Positions 45,099 through 53,727 of a stretch of DNA of 64,000 nt are shown piece by piece. Origin of the DNA: Bradyrhizobium sp. AT1 (GTDB taxonomy: Bacteria; Pseudomonadota; Alphaproteobacteria; Rhizobiales; Xanthobacteraceae). Position 1 is the stretch's first letter; every line of letters begins with the position of its first letter. Position numbers and translations under genes: made by a program. Location of the stretch: contig NZ_JXDL01000001.1 of NCBI RefSeq assembly GCF_001590795.1, positions 2,951,072 to 3,015,071 on the forward strand. Direction: 5' to 3'. The notes under the pieces were generated by a model. That model had not been told where the DNA came from, ran no database searches, and saw only the letters and a program-made list of their open reading frames with translations.

Positions 45099-45127
45099 GG
45101 ATCCCGCCGCCATCGGCTGCGGGATCC
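45099..45127. terminator. Bidirectional terminator candidate
   Basis: Perfect 9-base stem GGATCCCGC/GCGGGATCC with an 11-base loop, midway between the convergent serine hydrolase and TRAP permease genes. No strong T-run. Confidence 0.55.
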
Positions 45128-45139
45128 GCTGTCAGAGGC

Positions 45140-46459
45140 TCATTTGAGCATTTCCGGCACGATCAGACGCGGCAGGAACAGCGACACGCTGGGCCAGACG
45201 ATGACTGCCGCGAGCACGAGCAGCATCGGAATCAACATGATGACCGTGTCCTTCAGCGCATAGCGCAGCCGCACGCCCGCGATCGAACAGGCGATCATCA
45301 GACACAAGCCATAGGGCGGCGTCACCAGTCCGAATGCCAGCGAGACGATGGAAATGATCGCGAACTGGACCGGATGAAGATCGACCGACTTGGCCAGCGG
45401 CTCCAGCACGGTGCCGACGATGATGATGGCCGGGATGGCATCGAGGAAGCAGCCCACCACCAGAAAGCAGAAGGAGATGAAGAAGCCGGCTGCAATCGCG
45501 CCCATGCCCCATGTCGACACGTTGGCCAGCAACTCCTGCGGAATCTTGTAGTAGGCGAGCAGCCAGCCGAACGCACTGGCGGTGCCGACGCAGAATAGCG
45601 CCACGCCGGCGAGGCGTCCGGTATCGAGCAACGCCTTGTACAGTTCGCGTATCCCCGTCTCGCGATAGAAGAACGCCGAGAGCGCCACGGAGTAGAGCAC
45701 CGCGACGCAGGCGGACTCCGTCGCGGTGAACCACCCGAGCAGAATGCCGCCAACGATGATGAACGGCGTCATCAGCGCCGGTATCGACCTCCAGATGGCG
45801 CATCGCATCTCGACCCAGCTTGCTCTCGGATAGGTCGGGTAACCGCGACGCACCGCGTAGATGTGCACCGTCGCCATCTGCGCCCCCGCGATCAGCAGGC
45901 CCGGCACGATGCCGGCCAGATACATCGCCGCAATCGAGGTCGAGATCAGCCCGCCCCACACGATCATGAGGATCGACGGCGGGATGATGACCGCCAGAAC
46001 CGCCGACACCGCCGTGATGGCGATGGAGAACGAGAGATCGTAGCCCTCCTTGGTCTGCGCATCGATGAAGATTTTTGATTGGCTCGCCGCATCGGCGGTG
46101 GAGGAGCCCGAGATGCCGGCAAAAAACACCGACAGCACGACGTTGATTTGCGCTAGCGATCCGGGCCAGTGCCCCACCATCGAGCGCGACAGCGTCACCA
46201 GGCGATCGGTGATGCCGCCGATGCTCATCAGGTTTGCCGTCAAGAGGAAGAACGGCACCGCCAGCAGGATGAACGAATTGTACGCGTTGAAGGTCTCCTG
46301 GGCGAGCGTCATCAGCGACAGATGCGGCTCGATCAGCAGGATCGGCACGCAGGCAAGACCGAGCGCGAAGGCGACCGGTACGCGCACGATGAGCAGGCCG
46401 ATGAAAACACCGAACAGCACCATCGCGGCCTGTCCGGCTGAGAGTACATTGCCGCTCAT
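45140..46459 (-). CDS. TRAP transporter large permease (DctM family), second system
   Basis: 439 residues, about 12 membrane helices. It carries LAVPFFLLTANLMSIGGITD near 66-85 and the conserved FFAGISGSSTADAASQSKIF near 112-131. Overlaps the DctQ stop by four bases (ATGA). A long frame in a different reading phase (45132-46757) is a shadow. It forms a P-Q-M operon with the two upstream genes; the neighbouring dioxygenase and hydrolase hint at an aromatic or dicarboxylate substrate but do not prove it. Confidence 0.9.
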   Translation of the reverse strand: MSGNVLSAGQAAMVLFGVFIGLLIVRVPVAFALGLACVPILLIEPHLSLMTLAQETFNAYNSFILLAVPFFLLTANLMSIGGITDRLVTLSRSMVGHWPGSLAQINVVLSVFFAGISGSSTADAASQSKIFIDAQTKEGYDLSFSIAITAVSAVLAVIIPPSILMIVWGGLISTSIAAMYLAGIVPGLLIAGAQMATVHIYAVRRGYPTYPRASWVEMRCAIWRSIPALMTPFIIVGGILLGWFTATESACVAVLYSVALSAFFYRETGIRELYKALLDTGRLAGVALFCVGTASAFGWLLAYYKIPQELLANVSTWGMGAIAAGFFISFCFLVVGCFLDAIPAIIIVGTVLEPLAKSVDLHPVQFAIISIVSLAFGLVTPPYGLCLMIACSIAGVRLRYALKDTVIMLIPMLLVLAAVIVWPSVSLFLPRLIVPEMLK

Positions 46460-46971
46460 CGCCCCACCCCAAACAGAACGCGCGTTTCATCGATGATCTG
46501 TTCGCCGGCGAAGACGATCCACGTGACTCCAGCCACAGGCCAGGCGACGTGAATGAGCCAAAGCGGCAGATCGGCCAGCTCCGACGTTCTGTTCCAGGCA
46601 AAGCGGGTGAACTCCAGGCCGGCCGACACGAACACCAGCGCCAGCGCCAATATGCCGAGCCGCGCGAGAATCCGCACCGCAGCGTCGGACCGGCGCGACA
46701 GGTCTGGCCACACGTCGACCTCGAAATGCTGCGCTTCGCGCACGCCGACCATGGCACCGATCATGATCGTCCAGATGAACAGGAACCGCGCCATTTCCTC
46801 CGTCCAGATGTAGGACGGAATGAGGGGCGTGTAGCGTGAGATGATCTGCAACGTGACCGGAATGATCAGGACCCCGACGCAGGCGGCCAGCAGGAATTCC
46901 AGCAACTTCGCATAGGCCGCCGATATGCGACGCCACAGCGACGGTGTGGACGGGACGGGCATGTCAGACAT
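46456..46971 (-). CDS. TRAP transporter small permease (DctQ family), second system
   Basis: 171 residues, four transmembrane helices with the conserved YIWTEEMARFLFIWTIMIGA (about 53-72) and VREAQHFEVDVWPDL (about 76-90) blocks. A second in-frame ATG three codons in (46962) is possible. Overlaps the DctM gene and is separated from the DctP gene by a long stem-loop. Confidence 0.88.
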   Translation of the reverse strand: MSDMPVPSTPSLWRRISAAYAKLLEFLLAACVGVLIIPVTLQIISRYTPLIPSYIWTEEMARFLFIWTIMIGAMVGVREAQHFEVDVWPDLSRRSDAAVRILARLGILALALVFVSAGLEFTRFAWNRTSELADLPLWLIHVAWPVAGVTWIVFAGEQIIDETRVLFGVGR

Positions 46972-46990
46972 TGGGACTCCGTGCGGCGAT

Positions 46991-47045
46991 CATCCGCCAT
47001 GTCCGGGCAGGAAGCGGGGCCTGCCCGGAATGCTGTCGGCGGATG
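46991..47045 (-). promoter_or_regulatory. Intercistronic stem-loop between TRAP binding-protein and permease genes
   Basis: Inner stem TCCGGGCAGG/CCTGCCCGGA (47002-47011 with 47020-47029) nested in an outer stem CATCCGCC/GGCGGATG (46991-46998 with 47038-47045). No T-run on the minus strand. Such hairpins often protect the binding-protein mRNA and lower permease expression. Confidence 0.65.
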
Positions 47046-47053
47046 CAAAGACC

Positions 47054-48052
47054 TCAGACGACGTTGATCTTCTCGAAAATGCCTTCCGCACCGATTTCCT
47101 TGGCGTAGGTGGCCATCACGGGGTCGGCGAGCTTCTTCATGGCGTCCCGTTCCTCGAAGGGGACGCGCTTGAGCTTGCCGGCCTTCTCGAGCGTGTCGAG
47201 CTTGACGACCTCTTCGCTCGACTCGAGCTGACGGCCATAGTCGCCGGCCTCCTTGCCGGCCTTCATGATCGCGTCCTGCAAATCCTTCGGAAGGGTTTTC
47301 AACGTCTTCACCGAGAAGCAGATCGGCCGGATCGACACGGCGTGCTGGGTCAGGTTGAGGTGCGGAGCCACTTCGTAGAACTTCATCGCCTCGACGCCGG
47401 CCGCCTCGTTCTCGCCGGCCGATATCACGCCGTTCTGGATCGCATTGTAGATTTCATTATAGGCGATCACGGTCGGACTCATGCCGACGGCCGCAAAGGT
47501 CTTCGACCAGATCGGCGCACCCTGCACGCGCACCTTGAGCCCCTTGAGATCGGCGAGATTCTTGAGCGGCTTGTTGGCGAAGATGTTGCGGATGCCGCCG
47601 CCGGAATAACCGATCAGAACCACCTCGGCCTTCGCCGCGACTTCATCGGCGATCGGCGCCAGGATGTTGGCTTCGACGACCTTGTTCATGTGCTCGATGC
47701 CCTTGAACACGAAGGGCGCATCGATGAACGGGGCCGCCTTGGCGAAGGTCGACATGTGGGCCGGCGAGACGATGCCGTAGTCGACCGCCTTGCCCTGCGA
47801 CATGTACTCGAAATACTGCTTCTCGAGGCCGAGCGAGGAATTCCTGTGCAGGGTGAAATTGACGGGCTTGCCGTAGTACTTCTTCACCAGCTCCTCGAAC
47901 CGGAGCAGCGCCCGGTTGAAGGCATGATCGTCGTTGAACTGGACTGCGCCGTTCAGGGTGATCGGCGCTTGCGCCCTGAGGATCGAGGGCATGCCGATCG
48001 TAGCCGCCGCTGTGGTCGCGCCGAACCCAGCGAGAAATGATCTTCGCTTCAT
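47054..48052 (-). CDS. TRAP transporter substrate-binding protein (DctP family), second system
   Basis: 332 residues. The N-terminus KRRSFLAGFGATTAAATIGM is a twin-arginine-like signal ending at LRAQA near residue 28. The mature domain shows the DctP core, with the carboxylate-clamping Arg in GLKVRVQGAPIW (about 173) and GVISAGENEAAG near 220. GGGAGACG precedes the ATG. First gene of the operon. The ligand is unknown. Confidence 0.88.
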   Translation of the reverse strand: MKRRSFLAGFGATTAAATIGMPSILRAQAPITLNGAVQFNDDHAFNRALLRFEELVKKYYGKPVNFTLHRNSSLGLEKQYFEYMSQGKAVDYGIVSPAHMSTFAKAAPFIDAPFVFKGIEHMNKVVEANILAPIADEVAAKAEVVLIGYSGGGIRNIFANKPLKNLADLKGLKVRVQGAPIWSKTFAAVGMSPTVIAYNEIYNAIQNGVISAGENEAAGVEAMKFYEVAPHLNLTQHAVSIRPICFSVKTLKTLPKDLQDAIMKAGKEAGDYGRQLESSEEVVKLDTLEKAGKLKRVPFEERDAMKKLADPVMATYAKEIGAEGIFEKINVV

Positions 48053-48370
48053 CGTCTCCCCTCCCTTTGATGCTCCGCCCCTGTCGCCGGGGCGTGAGCG
48101 CAGCCGGTATGCGGCTTGCGAGAGGGAAGCGTATGAAAAACCCCGTCGGGACGGAAGTCATTTCGACTGCGCGGGAGGTACTCCTTCGTCGCAGGGGACT
48201 TGCTGCTGCAGTGCAATCGGGCTCCAGCCGGCCTGCGCTTCTGTCCCTCTCTTCGATAGTCCAAAGACTTGCGCCTGATTCGAAAATCATGGCGCAGCGC
48301 CAGTCCCGCCCGTATGTTCTGGCCAAAATCATAATCCGGCGCCGTCGCGCCGGAACTGGGACACCCGCGT
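48053..48370. other. 318-base divergent intergenic region
   Basis: Lies between the TRAP binding-protein gene and the histidine kinase. No gene recognised. An 8-base inverted repeat TCCGGCGC-CGTC-GCGCCGGA at 48335-48354 sits 16 bases before the kinase start and might act as an operator or mask its ribosome-binding site. Confidence 0.5.
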
Positions 48371-49879
48371 TTGTCAAAGCTCACCCTGCCCGTCCGCCTC
48401 GCTCTTCTGGTCACGGGAACGATGCTGCCGTTGATCGTCTTTGCGGTCGGCATTGCCGTCTACAACTACCAGCAGGACCGCGGCGACGCGACCCGCCGCG
48501 TGCTGGAGAACGTGCGCAGCATGCGCCTGGTGCTGGATTCCGAGGTGCAGCGGATGACCGGCGGCCTGCAGGTCCTGGCGCTGACGAATTCGCTGCGTAA
48601 CGACGACTTCGAAAACTTCCGCCGCATCGCGCTTGGCTTCGTCGAACAATACGGCAAGGGCGGACTGGTGCTGATCTCCGACCGGAAAGGCCGGCTGTTG
48701 TTCTCCTCCGCGACGGAGGACACGGCAAGCCTGCCGCCACGCGGCCACCTGGAGATCATCGAAAAAGTGTTTGCGACCAGGTCGCCGCAATATTCCGACC
48801 TGTTCACAGGCGCGATCAACGGACGGCAGGTGGTCACCGTCGAGGTTCCGGTGTTCCGCAATGGCGAGGTGATCTACGACCTCTGCTTCAGCCCACCGAT
48901 CAGCATCTTTCAGGAGCTCGTGGAAAGGCAACGGCCCGACCAGCTCTGGACCGTGTCCCTGGTCGACACCAAAGCCATCGTCTTCGCCCGCGTGCCGAAC
49001 CCGAGCGCGACGATCGGCAAGCAGGCGTCCGGCGCGATTTACGACGCGATGTCGCGCACCTCGGAGGCGACCCTGTCGACGGTGTCGCTCGACGGGGTGC
49101 CACTGTCCTCCGCCTTTACCACCTCGCGCCTGACCGGCTGGAGGGTCGTGGCGGGCGTCGCCGAGAGCTCGCTGATCGCGCCGCTCTGGCGCAACATCGC
49201 GATCACCAGCCTGATCGGCGGCATCCTGCTGCTGACCGGCCTGACTTTCGCGGTCAGGATGGCGACCACGATCGCGCGCGGCGAGATGCTGCACAATCTC
49301 CTGATCGACGAGCTCAACCATCGCGTCAAGAACACGCTGGCCTTGATGCAGGCGATCGCGGTGCAGACCTTCCGCAGCGCCAGCCGGGACGAGCGGACCA
49401 AGTTCGAAGGCCGGCTCGGTGCACTGGCCGAAGCGCATAACCTCCTGAGCCAGGAGAAATGGGCGGGCTCCGAGCTCCGCGACGTGATCGCCCGGGCTCT
49501 TCAGCCTTTCCTTCTGAATAATCCGGACCGCATCCGCATGGCCGGCCCCGCGGTGCCTCTGTCGCCGCGGCTCGCCGTGGTGCTGTCGATGATCGTGCAC
49601 GAGATCGCCACCAACGCCGCGAAATACGGCGCGCTGTCCAACGAGACCGGTCGGGTGACATTGGACTGGGAAGTCATCACGGAAGCGCCGAAGCCGCGGC
49701 TGCGATTGATCTGGACCGAGACCGGCGGACCACCGGTGACGGCGCCGGTGCAGCGCGGCTTCGGCTCGCGCCTGATCGAGCGCAGCGCGCGCGACCAGCT
49801 CGGCGGCGAGGCGACCGTCGACTTTCTGCCGCGCGGCGTCGTCTGCACGGTGATCTGCACGCTTGACGAGGCGCGGTGA
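48371..49879 (+). CDS. HWE/HisKA_2-family sensor histidine kinase
   Basis: 502 residues. Two transmembrane helices (about 10-31 and 276-296) bracket a periplasmic sensor domain of about 240 residues that looks cache-like. The phosphoacceptor is His317 in DELNHRVKNTLALMQAIA, followed by a HATPase domain with HEIATNAAKYGAL (N-box) and a WE pair in TLDWEVI that marks the HWE group. The start is a TTG because no ATG precedes the first helix. No response regulator is adjacent; in Bradyrhizobium such orphans may feed the general stress response or unlinked regulators. Confidence 0.85.
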   Translation: MSKLTLPVRLALLVTGTMLPLIVFAVGIAVYNYQQDRGDATRRVLENVRSMRLVLDSEVQRMTGGLQVLALTNSLRNDDFENFRRIALGFVEQYGKGGLVLISDRKGRLLFSSATEDTASLPPRGHLEIIEKVFATRSPQYSDLFTGAINGRQVVTVEVPVFRNGEVIYDLCFSPPISIFQELVERQRPDQLWTVSLVDTKAIVFARVPNPSATIGKQASGAIYDAMSRTSEATLSTVSLDGVPLSSAFTTSRLTGWRVVAGVAESSLIAPLWRNIAITSLIGGILLLTGLTFAVRMATTIARGEMLHNLLIDELNHRVKNTLALMQAIAVQTFRSASRDERTKFEGRLGALAEAHNLLSQEKWAGSELRDVIARALQPFLLNNPDRIRMAGPAVPLSPRLAVVLSMIVHEIATNAAKYGALSNETGRVTLDWEVITEAPKPRLRLIWTETGGPPVTAPVQRGFGSRLIERSARDQLGGEATVDFLPRGVVCTVICTLDEAR

Positions 49880-49937
49880 TTTTGGGACTGGAAGATCACA
49901 ACCTTGGCGAGCGCCACCTCACATCGATAACACGACC

Positions 49938-50177
49938 GTGAAGCATCCCAATTCGAGGAAGCATCGATCAATTCGCGGGCTCCGCTGGAGTCCGGATCGG
50001 GCGGGCATCGTATGGATGGCGGCGTCCGCAAGCATCGCCGTCGCCATCTTTGCGGTGGTTGTGGTCTATTTCCCTTTCCTGCCGCAGCGGAACGCCGGGG
50101 CCGGCTTCGGACCCGATTGGGATTGCACCGATCACCCCGGCAGCGAACCAACTTGCATCAAGAAGATCAGCCGATAA
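49938..50177 (+). CDS. Small single-pass membrane protein, unknown
   Basis: 79 residues from a GTG start; a basic N-terminus, one hydrophobic helix (about 26-46, IVWMAASASIAVAIFAVVVV) and a short outside tail with two cysteines (DWDCTD, EPTCIKKI). I do not recognise a family. It follows the histidine kinase by about 58 bases on the same strand, so it could be co-transcribed. Coding status is moderate because the gene is short. Confidence 0.5.
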   Translation: MKHPNSRKHRSIRGLRWSPDRAGIVWMAASASIAVAIFAVVVVYFPFLPQRNAGAGFGPDWDCTDHPGSEPTCIKKISR

Positions 50178-50269
50178 GCGGCTTCACTTTCATTCCGAAC
50201 GCCGCCACGAGCACGCTCAGAAGCGCGATGCGCTCAGGATGAATCGCCGTCACGCTTCAGGTCGTCGTT

Positions 50270-50314
50270 TAAGCATGATCCGGAAAACCGCTGCGCACTT
50301 TTCCGGATCATGCT
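50270..50314. repeat. Palindromic repeat, family G, possible terminator of ccdA
   Basis: AGCATGATCCGGAAAA and TTTTCCGGATCATGCT form a perfect stem of 16 bases around a 12-base loop (CCGCTGCGCACT). It abuts the ccdA stop codon, and similar GCATGATCCGGAAAA palindromes are common between genes in Rhizobiales. Confidence 0.8.
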
Positions 50315-51046
50315 CTAGCCGATGCTCTGCAGCGCCGGGAACGTCTCCAGCAGCCAGATGCTCACATTCGAGACCGCGCCGGTGAGAAAGCCGATGCCGG
50401 TGATCACCATCAGCACACCCATGGCGCGCTCGACCGTGACGAGGTGGCCCTTCATGCGCGCGAACAGCGCGGAGAACTGTTCGATCATCAGGGCGGCGAT
50501 CAGGAAGGGAATGCCGAGGCCGGCGGAATAGACCGCGAGCAGGCCGGCACCCTTCGTCACCGTGGTCTCGGCCGCGGCGATCGAGAGGATCGCCGCCAGG
50601 ATCGGGCCGATACAGGGCGTCCAGCCGAAAGCGAAGGCGAGGCCCATGATATAGGCCCCCCAGAGGCCGACGGGCTTGGGGATCGGCAGCCGGCCCTCGC
50701 GCATCAGCAGGCCGATGCGCGTCAGGCCCAGGAAGTGCAGGCCCATGACAATGATGACGAGGCCGGCGAGGATCGACAGTTCGGCCGACCAGGCGCGGAT
50801 CAGCCCGCCGATCAGCGAGGCGCTGGCGCCGAGCGAGACGAACACCGTTGAGAAGCCGAGCACGAACAGCAGCGCCGACATCATGATCGCGCGCTTGGAC
50901 GCCGAGGCCGGCTCGTCGCTCTCGACATGCTCGATCGTGGCGCCCGTGAGATAGATTAGATACGGCGGAACCAGCGGCAGGACGCAAGGCGAGAGGAAGC
51001 TGACGAGGCCGGCAATCAGCGCCGCCGGGATCGAAACATTTTGCAT
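50315..51046 (-). CDS. ccdA: CcdA-type cytochrome c biogenesis / thiol transport protein
   Basis: 243 residues with six transmembrane helices. The two redox cysteines are in LSPCVLPLVPPYL (about 20) and FGWTPCIGPILAAI (about 142), the pair that shuttles electrons from cytoplasmic thioredoxin to periplasmic thiol proteins. Length and motifs fit the short CcdA form without the DsbD outer domains. It stands alone; no cytochrome c maturation genes are adjacent. Confidence 0.92.
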   Translation of the reverse strand: MQNVSIPAALIAGLVSFLSPCVLPLVPPYLIYLTGATIEHVESDEPASASKRAIMMSALLFVLGFSTVFVSLGASASLIGGLIRAWSAELSILAGLVIIVMGLHFLGLTRIGLLMREGRLPIPKPVGLWGAYIMGLAFAFGWTPCIGPILAAILSIAAAETTVTKGAGLLAVYSAGLGIPFLIAALMIEQFSALFARMKGHLVTVERAMGVLMVITGIGFLTGAVSNVSIWLLETFPALQSIG

Positions 51047-51255
51047 GATGCCGTCTGAGCCATCTCAGGTGCCGGTACGGCGCGCGGGGGGGAATTGCGC
51101 CGGCCCGGAGCCGAACCGGCTCTGGTGTACCCGATGCCGGGGAATGCGCAACAGAGGCGCATGAAACCAGGGCTCCTCCCGATGCCGCCTGCGATCACAG
51201 GTGCGGCATCGGGACGCGCACAAACCTCGCCAAAAAGCGAGATTCGGCGGCGCGG

Positions 51256-51522
51256 CTACTTCACCACGCGGAGCAGCGGACGCCGGGGCTGGTCCTGCGT
51301 CTGCTTGGAAGGGGACGGCGGCTCGCTCGCAGCGCTCCGCAACATTTCGTCGCACAGTGCCTTGAGATCGGCACTGTCAATTCCTTTGAGTTTCATCCTG
51401 ACGTCGAGGATGACGATGGACAGCAGCTCGGCCGACTCACGGCTATCGCACTCGTTGAGGACCCTGCGGCACTCCTCAAGTGTTTCCAGCACCGACTGCA
51501 ACTGTTCGTCTGAATGCGACAC
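51256..51522 (-). CDS. Small hypothetical protein
   Basis: 88 residues from GTG 51522 (VSHSDEQLQSVLETLEECRR), predicted mostly helical in the first 60 residues with a disordered Pro/Ser/Gln tail. The open frame extends to 51603, but GGAAAG spaced eight bases before the GTG favours the shorter form. No family recognised and no catalytic motif seen. Confidence 0.5.
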   Translation of the reverse strand: MSHSDEQLQSVLETLEECRRVLNECDSRESAELLSIVILDVRMKLKGIDSADLKALCDEMLRSAASEPPSPSKQTQDQPRRPLLRVVK

Positions 51523-52005
51523 CGGCGTTCTTTCCGTTAATTCGGCCTGCGAGAATTGGTTGTGACGATCCCTTCGGCCCCCATGGAGTACCGAGGATAG
51601 CATGAGGCCGCGGCGCCTCCGAACCTGATTTCAATCGATTTCGGCCCTGGAACCGCGATTCCCGCCAACATCGCCGCACTGCGCAGTTGACCGTTCCCGA
51701 AGCAATCCGGGAGGAAACGCCTGGGGCGCGATGATTGATCCGTCGAGGGATACGGCGCCAGCTCTCGCGCAAAGTCATTCCTTGCGGACAGCGCCTGCAA
51801 TCCCGCAGCCATTTGACGGCTCGCAACGGAACTCACGCCACACCCCTCATCCGGGCAATTTTCCGCCCGATTCCCCAGCTTTGGCAGCATTCAGATACCA
51901 CCCACGAAGTAGTAAAGGATGACGTTCAAAACTAGTCATCCCCCAACCCGCAGTGGTTGTGGTTTGCGCCAGATTCTGCCAGTTTAGCGACCCGAAGGGA
52001 CTTGT
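51523..52005. other. 483-base intergenic region upstream of the LysR gene
   Basis: Lower GC than its surroundings, with no frame that looks coding. It contains an inverted repeat GGATGAC/GTCATCC at 51917-51941. The LysR promoter is expected near 51900-51990. Confidence 0.5.
51917..51941. promoter_or_regulatory. Candidate operator upstream of the LysR gene
   Basis: GGATGAC-N11-GTCATCC, a perfect 7-base inverted repeat 65 bases before the LysR start. The 11-base spacer resembles LysR-type recognition sites, so autoregulation is possible. Confidence 0.45.
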
Positions 52006-53055
52006 ATGCACTCCTTGGCGGAAAGGGGCGTTCCTCTGGCGGAACGCCCAAAGACAAATCTCAGCGGCCTCTCTGATTGGGATGCGGCCCGCATATTCCT
52101 CGAAGTCGTCCGATGCGGAAGTTTCCGGTCGGCGGCCGAGCGCTTGTCGCTGTCGATCAACGCCGTGCGCCGGCGGATCGACGATTTCGAACGCCAGACT
52201 GGCACCACCCTGTTCACCCGCGACGTCCACGGCACCCATCTGACCGACGAAGGCGCGCTGGTGGTCTCCGCCGTCGAGCGCATGGAGGCCGCCACCTTCG
52301 ACGTGCTGCGCGCCAGCGATTCGATGGCCAATGCTCTGTCCGGCGAAGTTCGGGTCGCCGTCACCGAGGGACTCGGCACGTTCTGGCTCGCCCCGCGCCT
52401 GGTTGAATTCCAGCAGGCCTATCCGAAGATCCTGGTCGACCTGCATTGCGCGATGCGTTCGGCCGACGTCTCGCGCCACGAGGCCGACGTCGCCATCCAT
52501 CTGTCGCGTCCCTCGGCGCTCGACATCAAGCTGGTGCGGCTCGGCCGCATGCACCTGATGTTCTGGGCCTCCGAGAAATACATCGAGAAGCATGGCGCGC
52601 CGCGTTCGGCGGCTGAATTGATCAAGCATCGCCTGGTGCTGCAATTCGCCGACCAGCTCGCCGCCAAGGAATCCTTCGAGAGCTTCTTCCCGGGCGTTTC
52701 GGAACGTGACCTCCTGGTCATGAAGACCAACGTCTCGAGCGCCAACTATTGGGCCGTCGCGAATGGCGCCGGCATCGGCGTCTTCCCAAGCTACGCTATT
52801 GCGCTTGGCGGGAAATTGATTCCACTGGAGGTCGAGCTGAACCGACCGCTGGATATATGGTTGTCCTACCATCCCGGTAGCGGCCGTATTCCGCGCGTGC
52901 GGCACATGATTGACTGGCTGATCGAAGCTTTCAGTCCGGCTCGCTTCCCGTGGTTTAAGGAAGAGTTCGTGCACCCGCATGAATTCAAGGACTCGTATAT
53001 GGGCGAACCCCTGACCCAGCTCTTCGGGGGATTTTCAACCGAAGAACAAAGGTGA
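52006..53055 (+). CDS. LysR family transcriptional regulator
   Basis: 349 residues, longer than the usual 300 because of N-terminal (about 22) and C-terminal (about 30) extensions. The helix-turn-helix is at about 27-80 (ARIFLEVVRCGSFRSAAERL, LSINAVRRRIDDFE) and is followed by a periplasmic-binding-protein-like effector domain (about 105-310). Its stop overlaps a GTG of the following XRE-type gene (GTGA), so the two regulators are probably translated together. No metabolic gene lies beside it, so the regulon is unknown. Confidence 0.87.
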   Translation: MHSLAERGVPLAERPKTNLSGLSDWDAARIFLEVVRCGSFRSAAERLSLSINAVRRRIDDFERQTGTTLFTRDVHGTHLTDEGALVVSAVERMEAATFDVLRASDSMANALSGEVRVAVTEGLGTFWLAPRLVEFQQAYPKILVDLHCAMRSADVSRHEADVAIHLSRPSALDIKLVRLGRMHLMFWASEKYIEKHGAPRSAAELIKHRLVLQFADQLAAKESFESFFPGVSERDLLVMKTNVSSANYWAVANGAGIGVFPSYAIALGGKLIPLEVELNRPLDIWLSYHPGSGRIPRVRHMIDWLIEAFSPARFPWFKEEFVHPHEFKDSYMGEPLTQLFGGFSTEEQR

Positions 53056-53063
53056 AAACAGAG

Positions 53064-53456
53064 ATGAAAGCAGCGGCAAAAAGAATGAAGCAGCGCAGTG
53101 CCGGCAAGCCGGACATTGAGCTTGGCAAACGGATCCGTTTGCGGCGCGTGGAGATGAAGATCTCGCAGGCAGAGCTCGGCGAGAAGCTCGGCGTCAGCTT
53201 CCAGCAGGTCCAGAAATACGAGAAGGGTGTCAATCGCGTCGGCGCGGCTCGGCTGCAGCAGATCGCCTCCGCCCTCGATGTGCCCGTGACCTTCTTCTAC
53301 GACGGCGACAACAAGGCCCGCGAAGTCGAAAGCCTGCTGTTCCTCGACAGCGCGTTCAGCCTCCGCCTGCTGCGCGCCTACAGCAAGATCAAGGACCAGA
53401 CGGTGCAGCGTCAGCTCGTCTCGCTGATGGAATCGATCGCGGCGAACGAAGCCTGA
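53064..53456 (+). CDS. XRE-family helix-turn-helix regulator
   Basis: 130 residues from ATG 53064, or 134 from the GTG at 53052 that overlaps the LysR stop. HTH_3 domain at about 18-72 (IELGKRIRLRRVEMKISQAE, LGVSFQQVQKYEKGVNRVGA). The remaining helical tail (AFSLRLLRAYSKIKDQTVQR) may dimerise. Small alphaproteobacterial members of this class regulate development or exopolysaccharide. An intrinsic terminator follows 110 bases later. Confidence 0.87.
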   Translation: MKAAAKRMKQRSAGKPDIELGKRIRLRRVEMKISQAELGEKLGVSFQQVQKYEKGVNRVGAARLQQIASALDVPVTFFYDGDNKAREVESLLFLDSAFSLRLLRAYSKIKDQTVQRQLVSLMESIAANEA

Positions 53457-53566
53457 GGTCGACCGACGGCCTGTCTTTACGGCCGATCTTCAATCCGCCG
53501 CGTCACGGGGGCGCGGCCGGATTGAACGAGCATAGTCCGGCCCGCGCCCTTGCGCGTGGCCTTTCC

Positions 53567-53593
53567 GGGGCGGCTCGACCGCCCCTTTTCTTT
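53567..53593 (+). terminator. Intrinsic terminator after the LysR-XRE pair
   Basis: GGGGCGG-CTCGA-CCGCCCC stem followed directly by TTTTCTTT, a textbook rho-independent signal on the plus strand. Confidence 0.88.
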
Positions 53594-53727
53594 GCACGCA
53601 CGACACTCGGGGCGACGCGCCATGCAATCCCGGCACAGGCGGATGCAGGCTAGTCCACCCAGCCCCGGTTGACCCCGCAAGGGCCGGCGCCGCACATTGC
53701 GCTCGCCCTTCGACAAGCGAGTGCGCA

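Noticed and set aside
45132..46757. 541-codon frame overlapping the second TRAP permease genes in another phase
   Set aside because: Runs across both dctQ and dctM out of frame; the true frames have membrane helices and an ATGA overlap.
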